Below, in pieces: positions 16,617 through 25,591 of a DNA stretch of 64,000 bases (positions are counted from its first letter, which is position 1; each line of letters begins with the position of its first letter). The notes beneath the pieces were generated by a model. That model was not told where the DNA came from. It searched no databases and was given only the letters and a program-made list of their open reading frames with translations. Source of the DNA: Streptomyces sp. NBC_01016 (GTDB lineage: Bacteria; Actinomycetota; Actinomycetes; Streptomycetales; Streptomycetaceae); NCBI RefSeq assembly GCF_026341035.1, contig NZ_JAPEOQ010000001.1, positions 3,658,001-3,722,000 of the forward strand. Reading direction: 5' to 3'. The position numbers and the translations under genes were made by a program.

Positions 16617-17525
16617 ATGATCGAAACGAAGACGGAAAGCATCGAAGACTTTCCGACCACAGAGGACTTTCTGAACACGCACATCAACCACAAGCTCGTG
16701 ACCGGCGTCGAGGACATCGTCCGGGCCGCCGCGGCAGCCGAGATCACCCCGCGCTTCCGGCAGCTCGCCGCCGACGAGATCGAAGAGAAGAGCGCACCGC
16801 ACGACCTCGTGACGGTCGCCGACAAGCGCGCCGAGGAGTACCTCACCCGCGAGCTCGCCGCCCTGCTGCCCGGCTCCGTCGTCGTCGGCGAGGAAGCGGT
16901 CGCCGCGGACCCGGGCTCCTACGAGGCGCTCCAGGGCACCGCCCCGGTCTGGATCGTCGACCCGGTCGACGGGACCCGCCAGTTCGTGCACGGCGACCCC
17001 GGCTTCTGCACCCTCGTCGCCCTCGCGCTCGACGGCGTGGTGCTCGCCTCCTGGACGTATGCGCCCGCGCTCGACGAAATGGCCGTGGCGGTCCGCGGCC
17101 GGGGCGCGCGGCTCAACGGAGAGGTGCTGCACGCCGGACCCCCGGCGCCCGGCACCGACCTGCGGGTCGCGACCTCGCACCCCGACTTCACGACCGACGA
17201 GCAGAAGCGCTCTCTCCTCGGCCTGCGCACGGACGGCGTCGCGCCGCGCCCGTGCGGTTCCGCGGGCCTGGAGTACCTGGGCATCGCCCGCGGCACCGTC
17301 GACGCGATCGCGTTCGGCTGGGAGCTGGCCTGGGACCACGCGGCCGGGATCCTTCTGGTCGAGGAGGCCGGCGGCGCACATCCGCGGCGGAAACGCGCTG
17401 CCGTTCACGGCGGCGCGGGACGCGGACACCACCCGGCGCGTGGCGGGATTGCTGGCAGGCTGACCCGCACTGCGGAGTCGTCGGGTGGCCCGGCATATCC
17501 TGTCCTGGGAGTGGCCATCGGCTGA
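16617..17525 (+). CDS. Inositol monophosphatase-family phosphatase with frameshifted C-terminus
   Basis: The first about 255 residues are a normal IMPase/HisN-type Mg2+ phosphatase: GEEAV, WIVDPVDGTRQFVHG and AWDHAAGILLVEEAGGAH supply the metal ligands. After AGGAH (about 17380) the frame runs into basic, unrelated sequence to 17525. The expected family ending IRGGNALPFTAARD...VAGLLAG is present in the +1 frame, stopping at 17463. A short deletion or one-base shift near 17380 would explain this. It could be a sequencing error, a pseudogenising mutation or a functional protein with a replaced tail. Histidinol-phosphatase is the closest function I can suggest. Confidence 0.75.
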   Translation: MIETKTESIEDFPTTEDFLNTHINHKLVTGVEDIVRAAAAAEITPRFRQLAADEIEEKSAPHDLVTVADKRAEEYLTRELAALLPGSVVVGEEAVAADPGSYEALQGTAPVWIVDPVDGTRQFVHGDPGFCTLVALALDGVVLASWTYAPALDEMAVAVRGRGARLNGEVLHAGPPAPGTDLRVATSHPDFTTDEQKRSLLGLRTDGVAPRPCGSAGLEYLGIARGTVDAIAFGWELAWDHAAGILLVEEAGGAHPRRKRAAVHGGAGRGHHPARGGIAGRLTRTAESSGGPAYPVLGVAIG

Positions 17526-17540
17526 CAAAGGAGTCCGAAG

Positions 17541-18959
17541 GTGCCGTCGATGCTCGATGCCGTCGTGGTGGGTGCGGGGCCGAACGGGCTGACCGCAGCC
17601 GTTGAACTGGCCAGGCGCGGCTTCTCCGTTGCCGTGTTCGAGGCCGAGGGCACGGTGGGCGGCGGCGCCCGCACGGAGGAGCTGACGCTCCCCGGGTTCC
17701 GCCACGACCCGTGCTCGGCCGCGCACCCCCTGGGCATCAACTCCCCGGCGTTCAGGGGCCTGCCCCTGGACCGGTACGGCCTCGACTGGGTCCAGCACGA
17801 ACTGCCGATGGCGCACCCGTTCCCCGACGGCAGCGCGGCCATACTGTCCCGGTCCGTCGCCGAGACCGCGGCATCGTTCGGCCCGCGCGACGCGGGCACG
17901 TACCGGCGCCTGATCGAACCGCTGCTCCCGCACTGGGACACCCTGGTCAGGGACTTCATGTCGCTGCCGCTCAGCGCGCTGCCCCGCGACCCGGTCACCC
18001 TCGCCCGGTTCGGACTCGTCGGCCTGCCGCCGTCGACGTGGCTGATGCGCCGCTTCCGCGACGAGAAGGCCCCCGCCCTGCTCTCGGGCCTCGTCGCCCA
18101 CGTCATCGCGCCGCTCGGCGGCTTCGCGACCTCCGCGATCGGCCTGGTCTTCGCGCTCGCCGCCCACGCGCGCGGGTGGCCCGTCGCGCGCGGCGGCTCC
18201 CAGGCGATCTCCGACGCGCTCGCCGGGTACCTGAGGGACCTCGGCGGCGCCGTCCACACCGACTACGAGGTGAAGCGGCTCGACGACCTGCCGCCCGCCC
18301 GCGCCTACATCTTCGACACGTCGCCGACGGCCGTCGCCAGGATCGCCGGGCTCGGCCGCTATTACGACCGTTTCCGGTACGGGGCGAGCGTCTTCAAGGT
18401 CGACTACGCGCTCGACGGGCCGGTGCCGTGGACCGCGAAGGAGGCCAGGACCGCGGGGACGGTGCAGGTCGGCCCGTACCGCTCGGACATCGGCAGGGCG
18501 CTGAACGCGGCGTCGCGCGAGGGCCGCGGCCCCGACGCGCCGTTCCTGATCACGGTGCAGCCGACCGTCGCCGACCCCACGCGCGCACCCGCGGGCAAGC
18601 ACACCTTCTGGGCGTACGGGCACGTGCCGAACGGCTGGGACGGTGACCTCACGGACGCCATCGAGCGTCAACTGGAGCGCTTCGCACCGGGGTTCAGGGA
18701 TCTGGTCCTCGCGCGCGCGACGGCGGGCCCACCCGAACTCGCGGTCCGCAACGCCAACTACGTGGGCGGCGACATCGCCTCCGGTGCGGCCAGCGGCCTC
18801 CAGCTCCTCCTGCGCCCGAAGCTCTCCCTCTTCCCGTACACCACCCCGCACCCCGCCGTGTACATCTGCTCGTCGGCGTCCCCACCGGGGCCGGGAGTCC
18901 ACGGGATGTCGGGGCACAATGCCGCGAAGGCGGTGTGGAGGAGGCTGCGCGCGTCATGA
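17541..18959 (+). CDS. FAD-dependent oxidoreductase, phytoene-dehydrogenase-like
   Basis: A 472-residue flavoprotein. The N-terminal dinucleotide fold [17 protein letters not shown] with the following acidic [15 protein letters not shown] binds FAD. A C-terminal [17 protein letters not shown] segment completes the FAD site as in phytoene desaturase relatives. GTG is preceded by AAAGGAG at seven bases. The frame overlaps the next gene by four bases (ATGA), so it is coupled to the macro-domain protein. There are no carotenoid genes nearby, so a carotenoid role is unlikely and the substrate is unknown. Confidence 0.88.
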   Translation: MPSMLDAVVVGAGPNGLTAAVELARRGFSVAVFEAEGTVGGGARTEELTLPGFRHDPCSAAHPLGINSPAFRGLPLDRYGLDWVQHELPMAHPFPDGSAAILSRSVAETAASFGPRDAGTYRRLIEPLLPHWDTLVRDFMSLPLSALPRDPVTLARFGLVGLPPSTWLMRRFRDEKAPALLSGLVAHVIAPLGGFATSAIGLVFALAAHARGWPVARGGSQAISDALAGYLRDLGGAVHTDYEVKRLDDLPPARAYIFDTSPTAVARIAGLGRYYDRFRYGASVFKVDYALDGPVPWTAKEARTAGTVQVGPYRSDIGRALNAASREGRGPDAPFLITVQPTVADPTRAPAGKHTFWAYGHVPNGWDGDLTDAIERQLERFAPGFRDLVLARATAGPPELAVRNANYVGGDIASGAASGLQLLLRPKLSLFPYTTPHPAVYICSSASPPGPGVHGMSGHNAAKAVWRRLRAS

Positions 18960-19570
18960 CCGCTCGTCACAACCCTCAACTGGTGCTGGTCCAGGGCGAC
19001 ATCACCGAGCAAGAGGTGGACGCGATCGTCAACGCGGCCAACTCCTCGCTGCTCGGCGGCGGGGGAGTGGACGGCGCGATCCACCGTCGCGGCGGCCCCG
19101 AGATCCTCGCCGAATGCCGTGCGCTGCGGGCCTCGCAGTACGGCAAGGGCCTGCCGACGGGCCAGGCGGTCGCGACGACGGCGGGCCGCCTCCCGGCCCG
19201 CTACGTCATCCACACGGTGGGCCCCCGCTGGTCGACAACGGAGGACCGCTCCGACCTCCTCGCGTCCTGCTACCGCGAGTCGCTCCGCGCGGCGGACGAG
19301 CTCCACGCACGCGTGGTGGCGTTCCCGGCGATCTCCACTGGCATCTACGGATGGCCCCTGGAGGACGGAGCACGGATCGCGGTGGAGACGGTCCGGGACG
19401 CCTGTCCGGCGGGCGTGGAGGAGATCAGGTTCGTGGTCTTCGACGATCGAGCGCGTGAGGCGTTCGATCGTGCCCTATCAAGCGACGGTGGCCATTCGAG
19501 CGGCTCGGGCAAATCAAGCCCCGCTCTGGGACGAGACTCGCGGGGTCCGGGGCGGAGCCCCGAGACGTAG
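18956..19570 (+). CDS. Macro-domain protein (O-acetyl-ADP-ribose deacetylase type)
   Basis: Residues 1-175 are a MacroD-like macro domain: [32 protein letters not shown] and [10 protein letters not shown] form the ADP-ribose pocket. Such enzymes remove acetyl from O-acetyl-ADP-ribose made by sirtuins, or mono-ADP-ribose from proteins. A sirtuin lies 2.7 kb downstream. The last 30 residues ([18 protein letters not shown] onward) are encoded by a dispersed repeat at 19515-19564 and are probably a read-through tail. ATG overlaps the oxidoreductase stop. Confidence 0.9.
   Translation: MTARHNPQLVLVQGDITEQEVDAIVNAANSSLLGGGGVDGAIHRRGGPEILAECRALRASQYGKGLPTGQAVATTAGRLPARYVIHTVGPRWSTTEDRSDLLASCYRESLRAADELHARVVAFPAISTGIYGWPLEDGARIAVETVRDACPAGVEEIRFVVFDDRAREAFDRALSSDGGHSSGSGKSSPALGRDSRGPGRSPET
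19515..19564 (+). repeat. Dispersed repeat, 'GGGACGAGAC' subtype, inside a gene 3' end
   Basis: The element runs TCAAGCCCCG, then GGGACGAGACTCGCGGGGTC, then CGGGGCGGAGCCCCG. Nearly the same sequence recurs at 59558-59605, and the outer parts recur at 40477-40600 and 59653-59770 with a different centre. CGGGGC-GGA-GCCCCG can form a hairpin. Here it supplies the last codons of the macro-domain gene. Confidence 0.8.
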
Positions 19571-19617
19571 GGACGTCCGACGTCGATGTCGCATTCTCGC
19601 CAGCCAACCCGCCCACC

Positions 19618-21117
19618 ATGCCCGACGCTAGTCACATGCACACCGACACGGATCGCTGCGTACGCGCAGTACAGGCCAAGGACACCCGTTTCGACGGCGT
19701 CTTCTTCACCGCCGTCGTCACCACCCGCATCTACTGCCGCCCCGGCTGCCCGGTCGTGCCGCCCAAGCCCCGCAACATGCGGTTCTACCCGAGCGCCGCC
19801 GCCTGCCAGCAGGCCGGATTCCGGGCCTGCAAGCGGTGCCGCCCCGACAGCACCCCCGGCTCCCCGGAGTGGAACGCCCGCGCCGACCTCACCGCCCGCG
19901 CCATGCGCCTCATCGGCGACGGTGTGGTGGACCGCGACGGTGTCCCCGGGCTCGCCCGCCGCCTCGGCTACAGCGCCCGCCAGATCGAGCGGCAGCTCCT
20001 CGCCGAGCTGGGCGCCGGCCCGCTCGCCCTGGCCCGCGCGCAGCGCGCCCAGACGGCTCGCCTGCTGATCGAGACCACCCAACTCCCGCTTTCCGAAGTC
20101 GCGTTCGCATCCGGCTTCGCCTCGATCCGGACCTTCAACGACACGGTCCGCGAGGTCTACGCCCTCTCCCCGAGCGAACTGCGCGCCCGCAGGCCGCAGC
20201 GGGAGGCGGACACCGTGGCCGGCGCGATCACGCTCCGGCTCCCCTTCCGCGCACCCCTCAACCCCGACAACCTCTTCGGCCACCTCGCCGCGACGGCCGT
20301 ACCCGGCGTCGAGGAGTGGCGCGACGGCTCCTACCGCCGCACCCTCCGCCTGCCGCACGGCCACGGCATCGCGACGCTCACCCCGCCGACCGTGTCCACG
20401 GCCACGTACGTCGCCTGCCGCCTGATCCTCACCGACCAGCGCGACCTCACCGTGGCCATCAGCCGCTGCCGCCGCATGCTGGACCTGGACGCGGACCCGG
20501 TCGCCGTGGACGAGCAGCTGCGCACCGACCCGCTGCTCGCCCCGCTCGTCGACAAGGCGCCCGGCCGCCGAGTGCCGCGCACCGTCGACGAGGCCGAGTT
20601 CGCGGTCCGCGCGGTCCTCGGCCAGCAGGTCTCGACGGCCGCCGCCCGCACCCACGCCGCCCGCCTGGTCCTCGCCCACGGCGAACCCGTCGACGACCCC
20701 GAGGGCGGCCTCACCCACCTCTTCCCGTCCCCGAAGGACCTCGCCTCCCTCGACCCGGAGTCGCTCGCGCTGCCCCGCAGCCGCCGCACGACCCTCACCA
20801 CCCTCGTACGCCAACTGGCCGACGGGGAACTGAGGTTGGGCCCCGAGTCCGACTGGGAAGAGGCCCGCGCCCGGCTCGCCGAGCTGCCCGGATTCGGCCC
20901 CTGGACCATCGAGGCGATCGCCATGCGCGCCCTCGGCGACCCGGACGCGTTCCTGCCCACCGACCTCGGAATGCGCCGCGCCGCCCAGGAGTTGGGCCTG
21001 CCCCACACCCCGGCGGCGCTGACCGCCCGGGCGGCGGCCTGGCGGCCCTGGCGCGCGTACGCGACCCAGTACCTGTGGGCCACGGACAGCCACCCGATCA
21101 ACTTCCTTCCCACGTAA
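19618..21117 (+). CDS. Ada-AlkA fusion: alkylation sensor plus 3-methyladenine DNA glycosylase
   Basis: A 499-residue three-part DNA-repair protein. Residues 20-80 are the Ada zinc domain, with Cys40, Cys44, Cys71 and Cys74 in the Ada spacing; Cys40 would accept methyl from phosphotriesters. Residues 85-190 are an AraC-type helix-turn-helix (GYSARQIERQLL and EVAFASGFASIRTFN). The rest is AlkA, with an N-terminal domain then a helix-hairpin-helix LPGFGPWTIEAIAMRALG and catalytic Asp449 in LPTDLG. One polypeptide could sense methylation, activate transcription and excise damaged bases. The ogt gene follows almost immediately. Confidence 0.94.
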   Translation: MPDASHMHTDTDRCVRAVQAKDTRFDGVFFTAVVTTRIYCRPGCPVVPPKPRNMRFYPSAAACQQAGFRACKRCRPDSTPGSPEWNARADLTARAMRLIGDGVVDRDGVPGLARRLGYSARQIERQLLAELGAGPLALARAQRAQTARLLIETTQLPLSEVAFASGFASIRTFNDTVREVYALSPSELRARRPQREADTVAGAITLRLPFRAPLNPDNLFGHLAATAVPGVEEWRDGSYRRTLRLPHGHGIATLTPPTVSTATYVACRLILTDQRDLTVAISRCRRMLDLDADPVAVDEQLRTDPLLAPLVDKAPGRRVPRTVDEAEFAVRAVLGQQVSTAAARTHAARLVLAHGEPVDDPEGGLTHLFPSPKDLASLDPESLALPRSRRTTLTTLVRQLADGELRLGPESDWEEARARLAELPGFGPWTIEAIAMRALGDPDAFLPTDLGMRRAAQELGLPHTPAALTARAAAWRPWRAYATQYLWATDSHPINFLPT

Positions 21118-21129
21118 GGGATGCACGCC

Positions 21130-21633
21130 ATGCACACGCACAAGCAGCACACGGTCATCGACAGCCCCTACGGCCCGCTCACCCTCGTCGCCACCGACGC
21201 GACCCTCTCCGGCCTCTATATGACCGACCAGCGCCACCGCCCCGCCGACGAGACCTTCGGCGTCCGCGACGAGCGTCCCTTCGGCCCGGTCATCGACCAG
21301 CTCAACGCCTATTTCCAGGGCGAGTTGACGGAGTTCGACCTGCCACTGGACCTGCACGGCACCCCGTTCCAGCGCTCCGTCTGGGCAGAGCTCCAGCGGA
21401 TCCCGTACGGCGGGACCCGTACGTACGGGGAGCTGGCCGAGGCGCTCGGAAAGCCGAAGGCCTCGCGCGCCGTGGGCCTCGCCAACGGCAAGAACCCCAT
21501 CGGCGTCATCGTCCCCTGCCACCGCGTCATCGGCGCGAACGGCGACCTCACCGGCTACGGCGGCGGCCTCGACCGCAAGCGCCGGCTGCTGGACTTCGAG
21601 CGCTCCTCCGCCACGGCCGACGCCCTGTTCTAG
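21130..21633 (+). CDS. ogt: Methylated-DNA-[protein]-cysteine S-methyltransferase
   Basis: A 167-residue direct-reversal repair enzyme that transfers alkyl from O6-methylguanine to its own cysteine. The active-site PCHRV is present, as is the HTH-bearing TYGELAEALGKPKASRAVG and GGLDRKRRLLDFE at the end. AAGGG eight bases upstream favours ATG 21130; ATG 21121 gives three more residues and would leave only three bases after the Ada-AlkA stop. The pair forms an adaptive-response operon. The stop shares a CTAG with the stop of the convergent reductase-like gene. Confidence 0.93.
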   Translation: MHTHKQHTVIDSPYGPLTLVATDATLSGLYMTDQRHRPADETFGVRDERPFGPVIDQLNAYFQGELTEFDLPLDLHGTPFQRSVWAELQRIPYGGTRTYGELAEALGKPKASRAVGLANGKNPIGVIVPCHRVIGANGDLTGYGGGLDRKRRLLDFERSSATADALF

Positions 21634-22235
21634 CCTCCGTACACCCCGTACGCCGGCATCCCCGCCGTCTCGAAGACGTGCACGGAGAGGCCGCCCGCCG
21701 TGGAGCGCTGGCTGATCGGGTGCAGGCCCGCCGGGGTGCCGCCGTCCGGGAACAGGCGGCGGCCCCGGCCCACCACGACCGGGGCGATCGCGAGCCGCAG
21801 CTCGTCGACGAGGCCCGCCGCGAGGAGCGACTGGGCGAGCCGTGCGCTGCCGTGGATCTGCAGCTCACGGCCGGGTTGCTGCTTCAGCGCGTCGACCTCG
21901 GCGGCGATGTTGCCCGCCAGGATCGTGGTCGGGCTCCAGTCGGCCTCGGCCAGGCTCTGGGCGGCGACGTACTTCGGCAGGCCGTTCATGATCGGGGCGA
22001 AGGGGTGGTCGGTCATCGTCGGCCAGTCCCGCGCGAAGTTCTCGTACGTCCGGCGCCCGAACAGCAACCCGTCCGCCCGGCCGAGCCAGCCTTCGGCGAT
22101 CCCCATGAACTCCTCGTCCACGTACGGCACGAACCAGCCGCCGCGCGTGAACCCGTCACTGGTGTCCTCGTCGGGGGAGCCCGGACCCTGCGACACACCG
22201 TCCAGCGTCAGGAACTCCTGCACCACCAGCTTCAT
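21630..22235 (-). CDS. Dihydrofolate reductase/RibD C-terminal-family protein
   Basis: A 201-residue protein of the RibD_C/DHFR-like family. Supporting segments are MKLVVQEFLTLDGVSQGPG at the start, LLFGRRTYENFARDWP, and LAAGLVDELRLAIAPVVVGRGRRLF, the NADPH-binding core. These stand-alone family members are common in actinobacteria; most have no assigned substrate and they are not the essential DHFR. The gene is single and convergent with ogt, sharing the CTAG that contains both stop codons. Confidence 0.88.
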   Translation of the reverse strand: MKLVVQEFLTLDGVSQGPGSPDEDTSDGFTRGGWFVPYVDEEFMGIAEGWLGRADGLLFGRRTYENFARDWPTMTDHPFAPIMNGLPKYVAAQSLAEADWSPTTILAGNIAAEVDALKQQPGRELQIHGSARLAQSLLAAGLVDELRLAIAPVVVGRGRRLFPDGGTPAGLHPISQRSTAGGLSVHVFETAGMPAYGVYGG

Positions 22236-22301
22236 CGGGTACCGCCTCTCGTAGGTCGCTGCCCTCAGCCTGCCGGACGCAGAGGGCGTGCGCAGCGCGA
22301 C

Positions 22302-23024
22302 CTACGCATCGGCGAGTTCACGGAGCAGCCGCGGCACCGCGGTCCCGATCGGCTCGCGAACGACCTCGTCGGCCACGTCGTCGTACGGGGTCGGTTCGGC
22401 GTTGACCACCACCAGGCGGGCGCCGTGCTCGGCGGCGAGGCCCGCGAGTCCGGCCGCCGGATGGACCTGGAGAGAGGATCCGACGGCGAAGAAGACCTCG
22501 GACGCCTTGGTGACCTCGACGGCCTCGCCGAGCACCAGCGGGTCGAGGTTCTCGCCGAACATCACGGTCGTCGACTTGAGGATGCCGCCGCACACGAGGC
22601 ACAGCGGGTCGTCCTCGCCCGCGTCCAGACGCGCGAGGGCTTCCGCCATGGGGCCGCGCGTGTCGCACTCCGTGCACATGAACTGCCTTGCAGAGCCGTG
22701 CAGTTCGAGCACCTTGCGGGTGGGCGTGCCGGCGAGCTGGTGCAGCCCGTCGACGTTCTGCGTGATGACCCGGACCGAGGCGCCGGACCTGTCGAGCTCC
22801 GCGATCGCCCGGTGCGCCGCGTTCGGCTCGGCGGTCAGCGTGACGGCCCGGCGCCGCACCTGCCAGGCGCGGCGCCGGATCTCCGGGTCGTTCATGTAAT
22901 ACCCGTACGTGACGAGCTTCTCGGCGTCGGGATCCTTCCGCCACACACCGTTCGGGCCGCGGTAGTCCGGGATCCCGGAGTCGGTGCTGATGCCGGCGCC
23001 GGTGAGGAACGAAACCAGGGTCAT
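22302..23024 (-). CDS. NAD-dependent protein deacylase, sirtuin (CobB/SIR2)
   Basis: A 240-residue sirtuin. GAGISTDSGIPDYRG begins at residue 9, QNVDGLH at 89-95 and the catalytic His109 lies in LELHGSA. Zinc is held by Cys117, Cys120, Cys142 and Cys145. GSSLQVHPAAGL and VVVNAEPTPYD complete the NAD pocket. It deacylates lysines using NAD+ and releases O-acetyl-ADP-ribose. An upstream stop codon in frame rules out an N-terminal extension. It follows the nucleoside hydrolase-MFS pair by 15 bp, so it may be in the same transcript. Confidence 0.94.
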   Translation of the reverse strand: MTLVSFLTGAGISTDSGIPDYRGPNGVWRKDPDAEKLVTYGYYMNDPEIRRRAWQVRRRAVTLTAEPNAAHRAIAELDRSGASVRVITQNVDGLHQLAGTPTRKVLELHGSARQFMCTECDTRGPMAEALARLDAGEDDPLCLVCGGILKSTTVMFGENLDPLVLGEAVEVTKASEVFFAVGSSLQVHPAAGLAGLAAEHGARLVVVNAEPTPYDDVADEVVREPIGTAVPRLLRELADA

Positions 23025-23039
23025 GACCTCAACGGTAGG

Positions 23040-24482
23040 TCAGTCCGTCGCCTCCGCGTGCACCGGCTTCGGGATCAGCAGCGACGTGAACAGGGCCGCC
23101 ACGATGAGCACGAGACCCGCCACGACACCGGCGCTGTAGCCGCCGACCGAGGTGCCGCCCGAGGGGGCGACCGAGTCCATCGCCGCGTACAGGATCACGA
23201 AGCTGAGGCCCGCGCCGAGGTTGAAGCAGCCCGCGTTGAGGCCCGGCAGGAAGCCGGGGTTCTCGGGCGGGGAGAGCACGATGCCGAGGCCGTTCAGCAT
23301 GATGTTGGCCATGCCCGCGTACGTGACGCCCAGCAGGATCGACACCGCCAGGACGAGGCCCGACGAGTCCGTCTGGAGGGTCAGCAGCGCCAGGACCGTC
23401 GAGACCGCCGTGGCGATCAGTCCGGTGCGCAGGATGCGGCCGTAGCCGAACGTCGCCGCGAGGCGTCCCGAGATCGGGCCCATGGCCAGGCCCGCGAGCG
23501 CGTACGGGGTCAGCGTCCACCAGGTCGCGCCCTCGGCGCCGAGGCCGAGCCCCACCGAGGTGTCCTGCGCGAAGCCGGGCAGCAGACCGTTCATGATCGC
23601 GAAGACGCCGGTCATGGTCAGCATGGTGGACAGGAGCAGCGACCAGGTCGCGCGGCGCCTCAGCAGGTGCGTGGTGACCAGTGGGTGCGAGGAGCGGTTC
23701 TCCATGCGCCAGAACGCCCAGAAGGCGAGCACGGCGACGACCAGCAGACCGACCGCCAGCGGCCAGTTCGCCGCGGCCAGCTTGCCCGCCTCGTTGAAGG
23801 CGATCAGGAGCGCGCCGACGGAGATCACCAGGAGCAGCACGCCCGGCCAGTCCATCGGCGGCCGCTCGGCCGCGCGGGACTCCGGGGCGAAGAGGCGTAC
23901 GAGCAGGGCCGAGAGGGCCGCGAAGGCGGTCATGACCCAGAAGATCGACGCGTAGCCGTAGTGCTCGGCGAGCGAGCCGCCCGCGAACGAGTCGACGCCC
24001 GCGATGCCGCCGTTGACGGCGGTGACGACGCCCATGAGGGTGCCGTACCGCTTCGGGTCCGGGATCTCGACGCGCAGCATGATCAGGGCGAGCGGGATCG
24101 TCGGGCCGGAGGCGCCCTGGATGACACGGCCCACGGCGAGCATCCCGACGGAGGTCGCGAGCGCGGAGATCACACACCCGACGGCCATCAGGACCATCAT
24201 CCCGGTGAGCACCTTGCGGCGGCCGATCAGATCGCCGAGGCGCGGCAGGAAGAGCGAGAACAGCGCGGCGGCCGTGAAGAACGCGGTCTGCGTGACACCG
24301 ATCGCGGACGCGGTGGTGTCCAGCTCGTCCGCCATCGTCGCGAGCGCGGGGCTGAGCATCGAGGCGTTGAGCTGGAAGGCGAAGCTGGCCGCGAGCAGCG
24401 CGACCATGAGGGCGCCGATCCTGACCGGTCGTCCCGCATCGGGGCCGCCGGCCGAGGAGTGGGGGGAGGCGGCGACGTTCAT
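23040..24482 (-). CDS. MFS transporter coupled to a nucleoside hydrolase
   Basis: A 480-residue membrane protein with MFS motif A as LPRLGDLIGRRKVLTG after helix 2 and many hydrophobic segments, probably 14. The start ATG overlaps the stop of the nucleoside hydrolase by four bases, a strong sign of joint function. Family members are usually annotated as drug exporters, but this coupling makes nucleoside or base transport plausible. Direction of transport is not readable. Confidence 0.88.
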   Translation of the reverse strand: MNVAASPHSSAGGPDAGRPVRIGALMVALLAASFAFQLNASMLSPALATMADELDTTASAIGVTQTAFFTAAALFSLFLPRLGDLIGRRKVLTGMMVLMAVGCVISALATSVGMLAVGRVIQGASGPTIPLALIMLRVEIPDPKRYGTLMGVVTAVNGGIAGVDSFAGGSLAEHYGYASIFWVMTAFAALSALLVRLFAPESRAAERPPMDWPGVLLLVISVGALLIAFNEAGKLAAANWPLAVGLLVVAVLAFWAFWRMENRSSHPLVTTHLLRRRATWSLLLSTMLTMTGVFAIMNGLLPGFAQDTSVGLGLGAEGATWWTLTPYALAGLAMGPISGRLAATFGYGRILRTGLIATAVSTVLALLTLQTDSSGLVLAVSILLGVTYAGMANIMLNGLGIVLSPPENPGFLPGLNAGCFNLGAGLSFVILYAAMDSVAPSGGTSVGGYSAGVVAGLVLIVAALFTSLLIPKPVHAEATD

Positions 24483-25444
24483 GCTGCGGGCGCCCCGTTC
24501 CCTTCGGGCTCACCGATGCGCTCCAGCGCGTCCACGACGAGGTTCCAGAACCGCTCGTGGTCCAGGTCGACGGCGACCTGGGTGTGGCAGTCGTCGGGCG
24601 CGGGCGCGCGCAGGTCGGTGACGGTCATGCCGAGCGTGAGGGAGCCGCGCAGCTCGATGTCGACGGGCGCCTTGCGGACGGTCATGACGCTCGGGTCGAT
24701 GACGTACGCGACGGCGCAGGGGTCGTGCACGGGCGGGTGCTCGAAGCCCTGGTTCTCGCGGTAGGCCTCGCGGAAGAACTCGAGCAGTTCGAGCACGAAC
24801 TGCGCGGGCTTCGTGCCGACGGCCTTGATCTTCTGCTCGACGGCCGGGGTGGCGAGCGCCTGGTGGGTGAGGTCGAGCCCGACCATCGTGACCGGCCACT
24901 TCTCGTTGAAGACGATGTGGGCGGCCTCGGGGTCGATCACGATGTTGAACTCGGCGACCGGGCTCCAGTTGCCCTCGTGGTAGCCGCCGCCCATCAGGAC
25001 GACCTCGCGGACGCGCTCGACGATGCGCGGCTCCTTGCGGGCGGCGAGCGCGATGTTCGTGAGGCCCGCGGTCGGCACGATGGTGATCTCACCGGGCTCG
25101 TGCGCCATCACCGTGTCGATGATCAGGTCCACCGCGTGCCGCTCGTCGAGCTCGAAGGCGGCGTCCGGGAGATCGGGTCCGTCGAGGCCCGTGTCGCCGT
25201 GGATCTCGGGCGCGGTCTCGATCGTACGGATCAGCGGCCGCGGGCAGCCCGCGGCGAACGGCACCCCGGTGATGCCGGCGATCGCCGCCACGGAGAGGGC
25301 GTTGCGCGTCACCTTCTCCAGGGTCTGGTTCCCGACGACGGTGGTCACGGCGGCCAGGTCGATGTCGGGATTGCCGTGCGCGAGCAGCATCGCGACCGCG
25401 TCGTCGTGCCCCGGGTCGCAGTCGAGAATGATCTTCCTGGTCAA
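24479..25444 (-). CDS. Inosine/uridine-preferring nucleoside hydrolase
   Basis: A 321-residue enzyme that splits the N-glycosidic bond of ribonucleosides. The Ca2+-binding DCDPGHDDA at residues 8-16 is the family signature. VLMGGGYHEGNWSPVAEFNIVIDPEAA is the second conserved block, given here in part, and HDPCAVAYVIDP supplies the late metal/catalytic His-Asp. Translation starts at TTG, preceded by AAAGGGG. It is first of an operon with an MFS transporter and possibly the sirtuin, pointing to nucleoside salvage. Its NAD-linked neighbours make NAD breakdown products possible substrates. Confidence 0.93.
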   Translation of the reverse strand: MTRKIILDCDPGHDDAVAMLLAHGNPDIDLAAVTTVVGNQTLEKVTRNALSVAAIAGITGVPFAAGCPRPLIRTIETAPEIHGDTGLDGPDLPDAAFELDERHAVDLIIDTVMAHEPGEITIVPTAGLTNIALAARKEPRIVERVREVVLMGGGYHEGNWSPVAEFNIVIDPEAAHIVFNEKWPVTMVGLDLTHQALATPAVEQKIKAVGTKPAQFVLELLEFFREAYRENQGFEHPPVHDPCAVAYVIDPSVMTVRKAPVDIELRGSLTLGMTVTDLRAPAPDDCHTQVAVDLDHERFWNLVVDALERIGEPEGNGAPAA

Positions 25445-25591
25445 CGGATTGAGCCCCTTTGCTCTGGTGCGAGCCCGCGTCCTGCCCCCGGTCGGATCGG
25501 CACGTGCTCTAAAAAACTGTCCACGGAAACATGACCCGGCGCCACACGAGTTGTCAACGCGCGTAGACGGCGGGTGGCCTGCGCGCCGGGC

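Noticed and set aside
19836..24764. 1642-codon plus-strand frame
   Set aside because: It runs in a shifted frame through Ada-AlkA and ogt and antisense through five clear genes.
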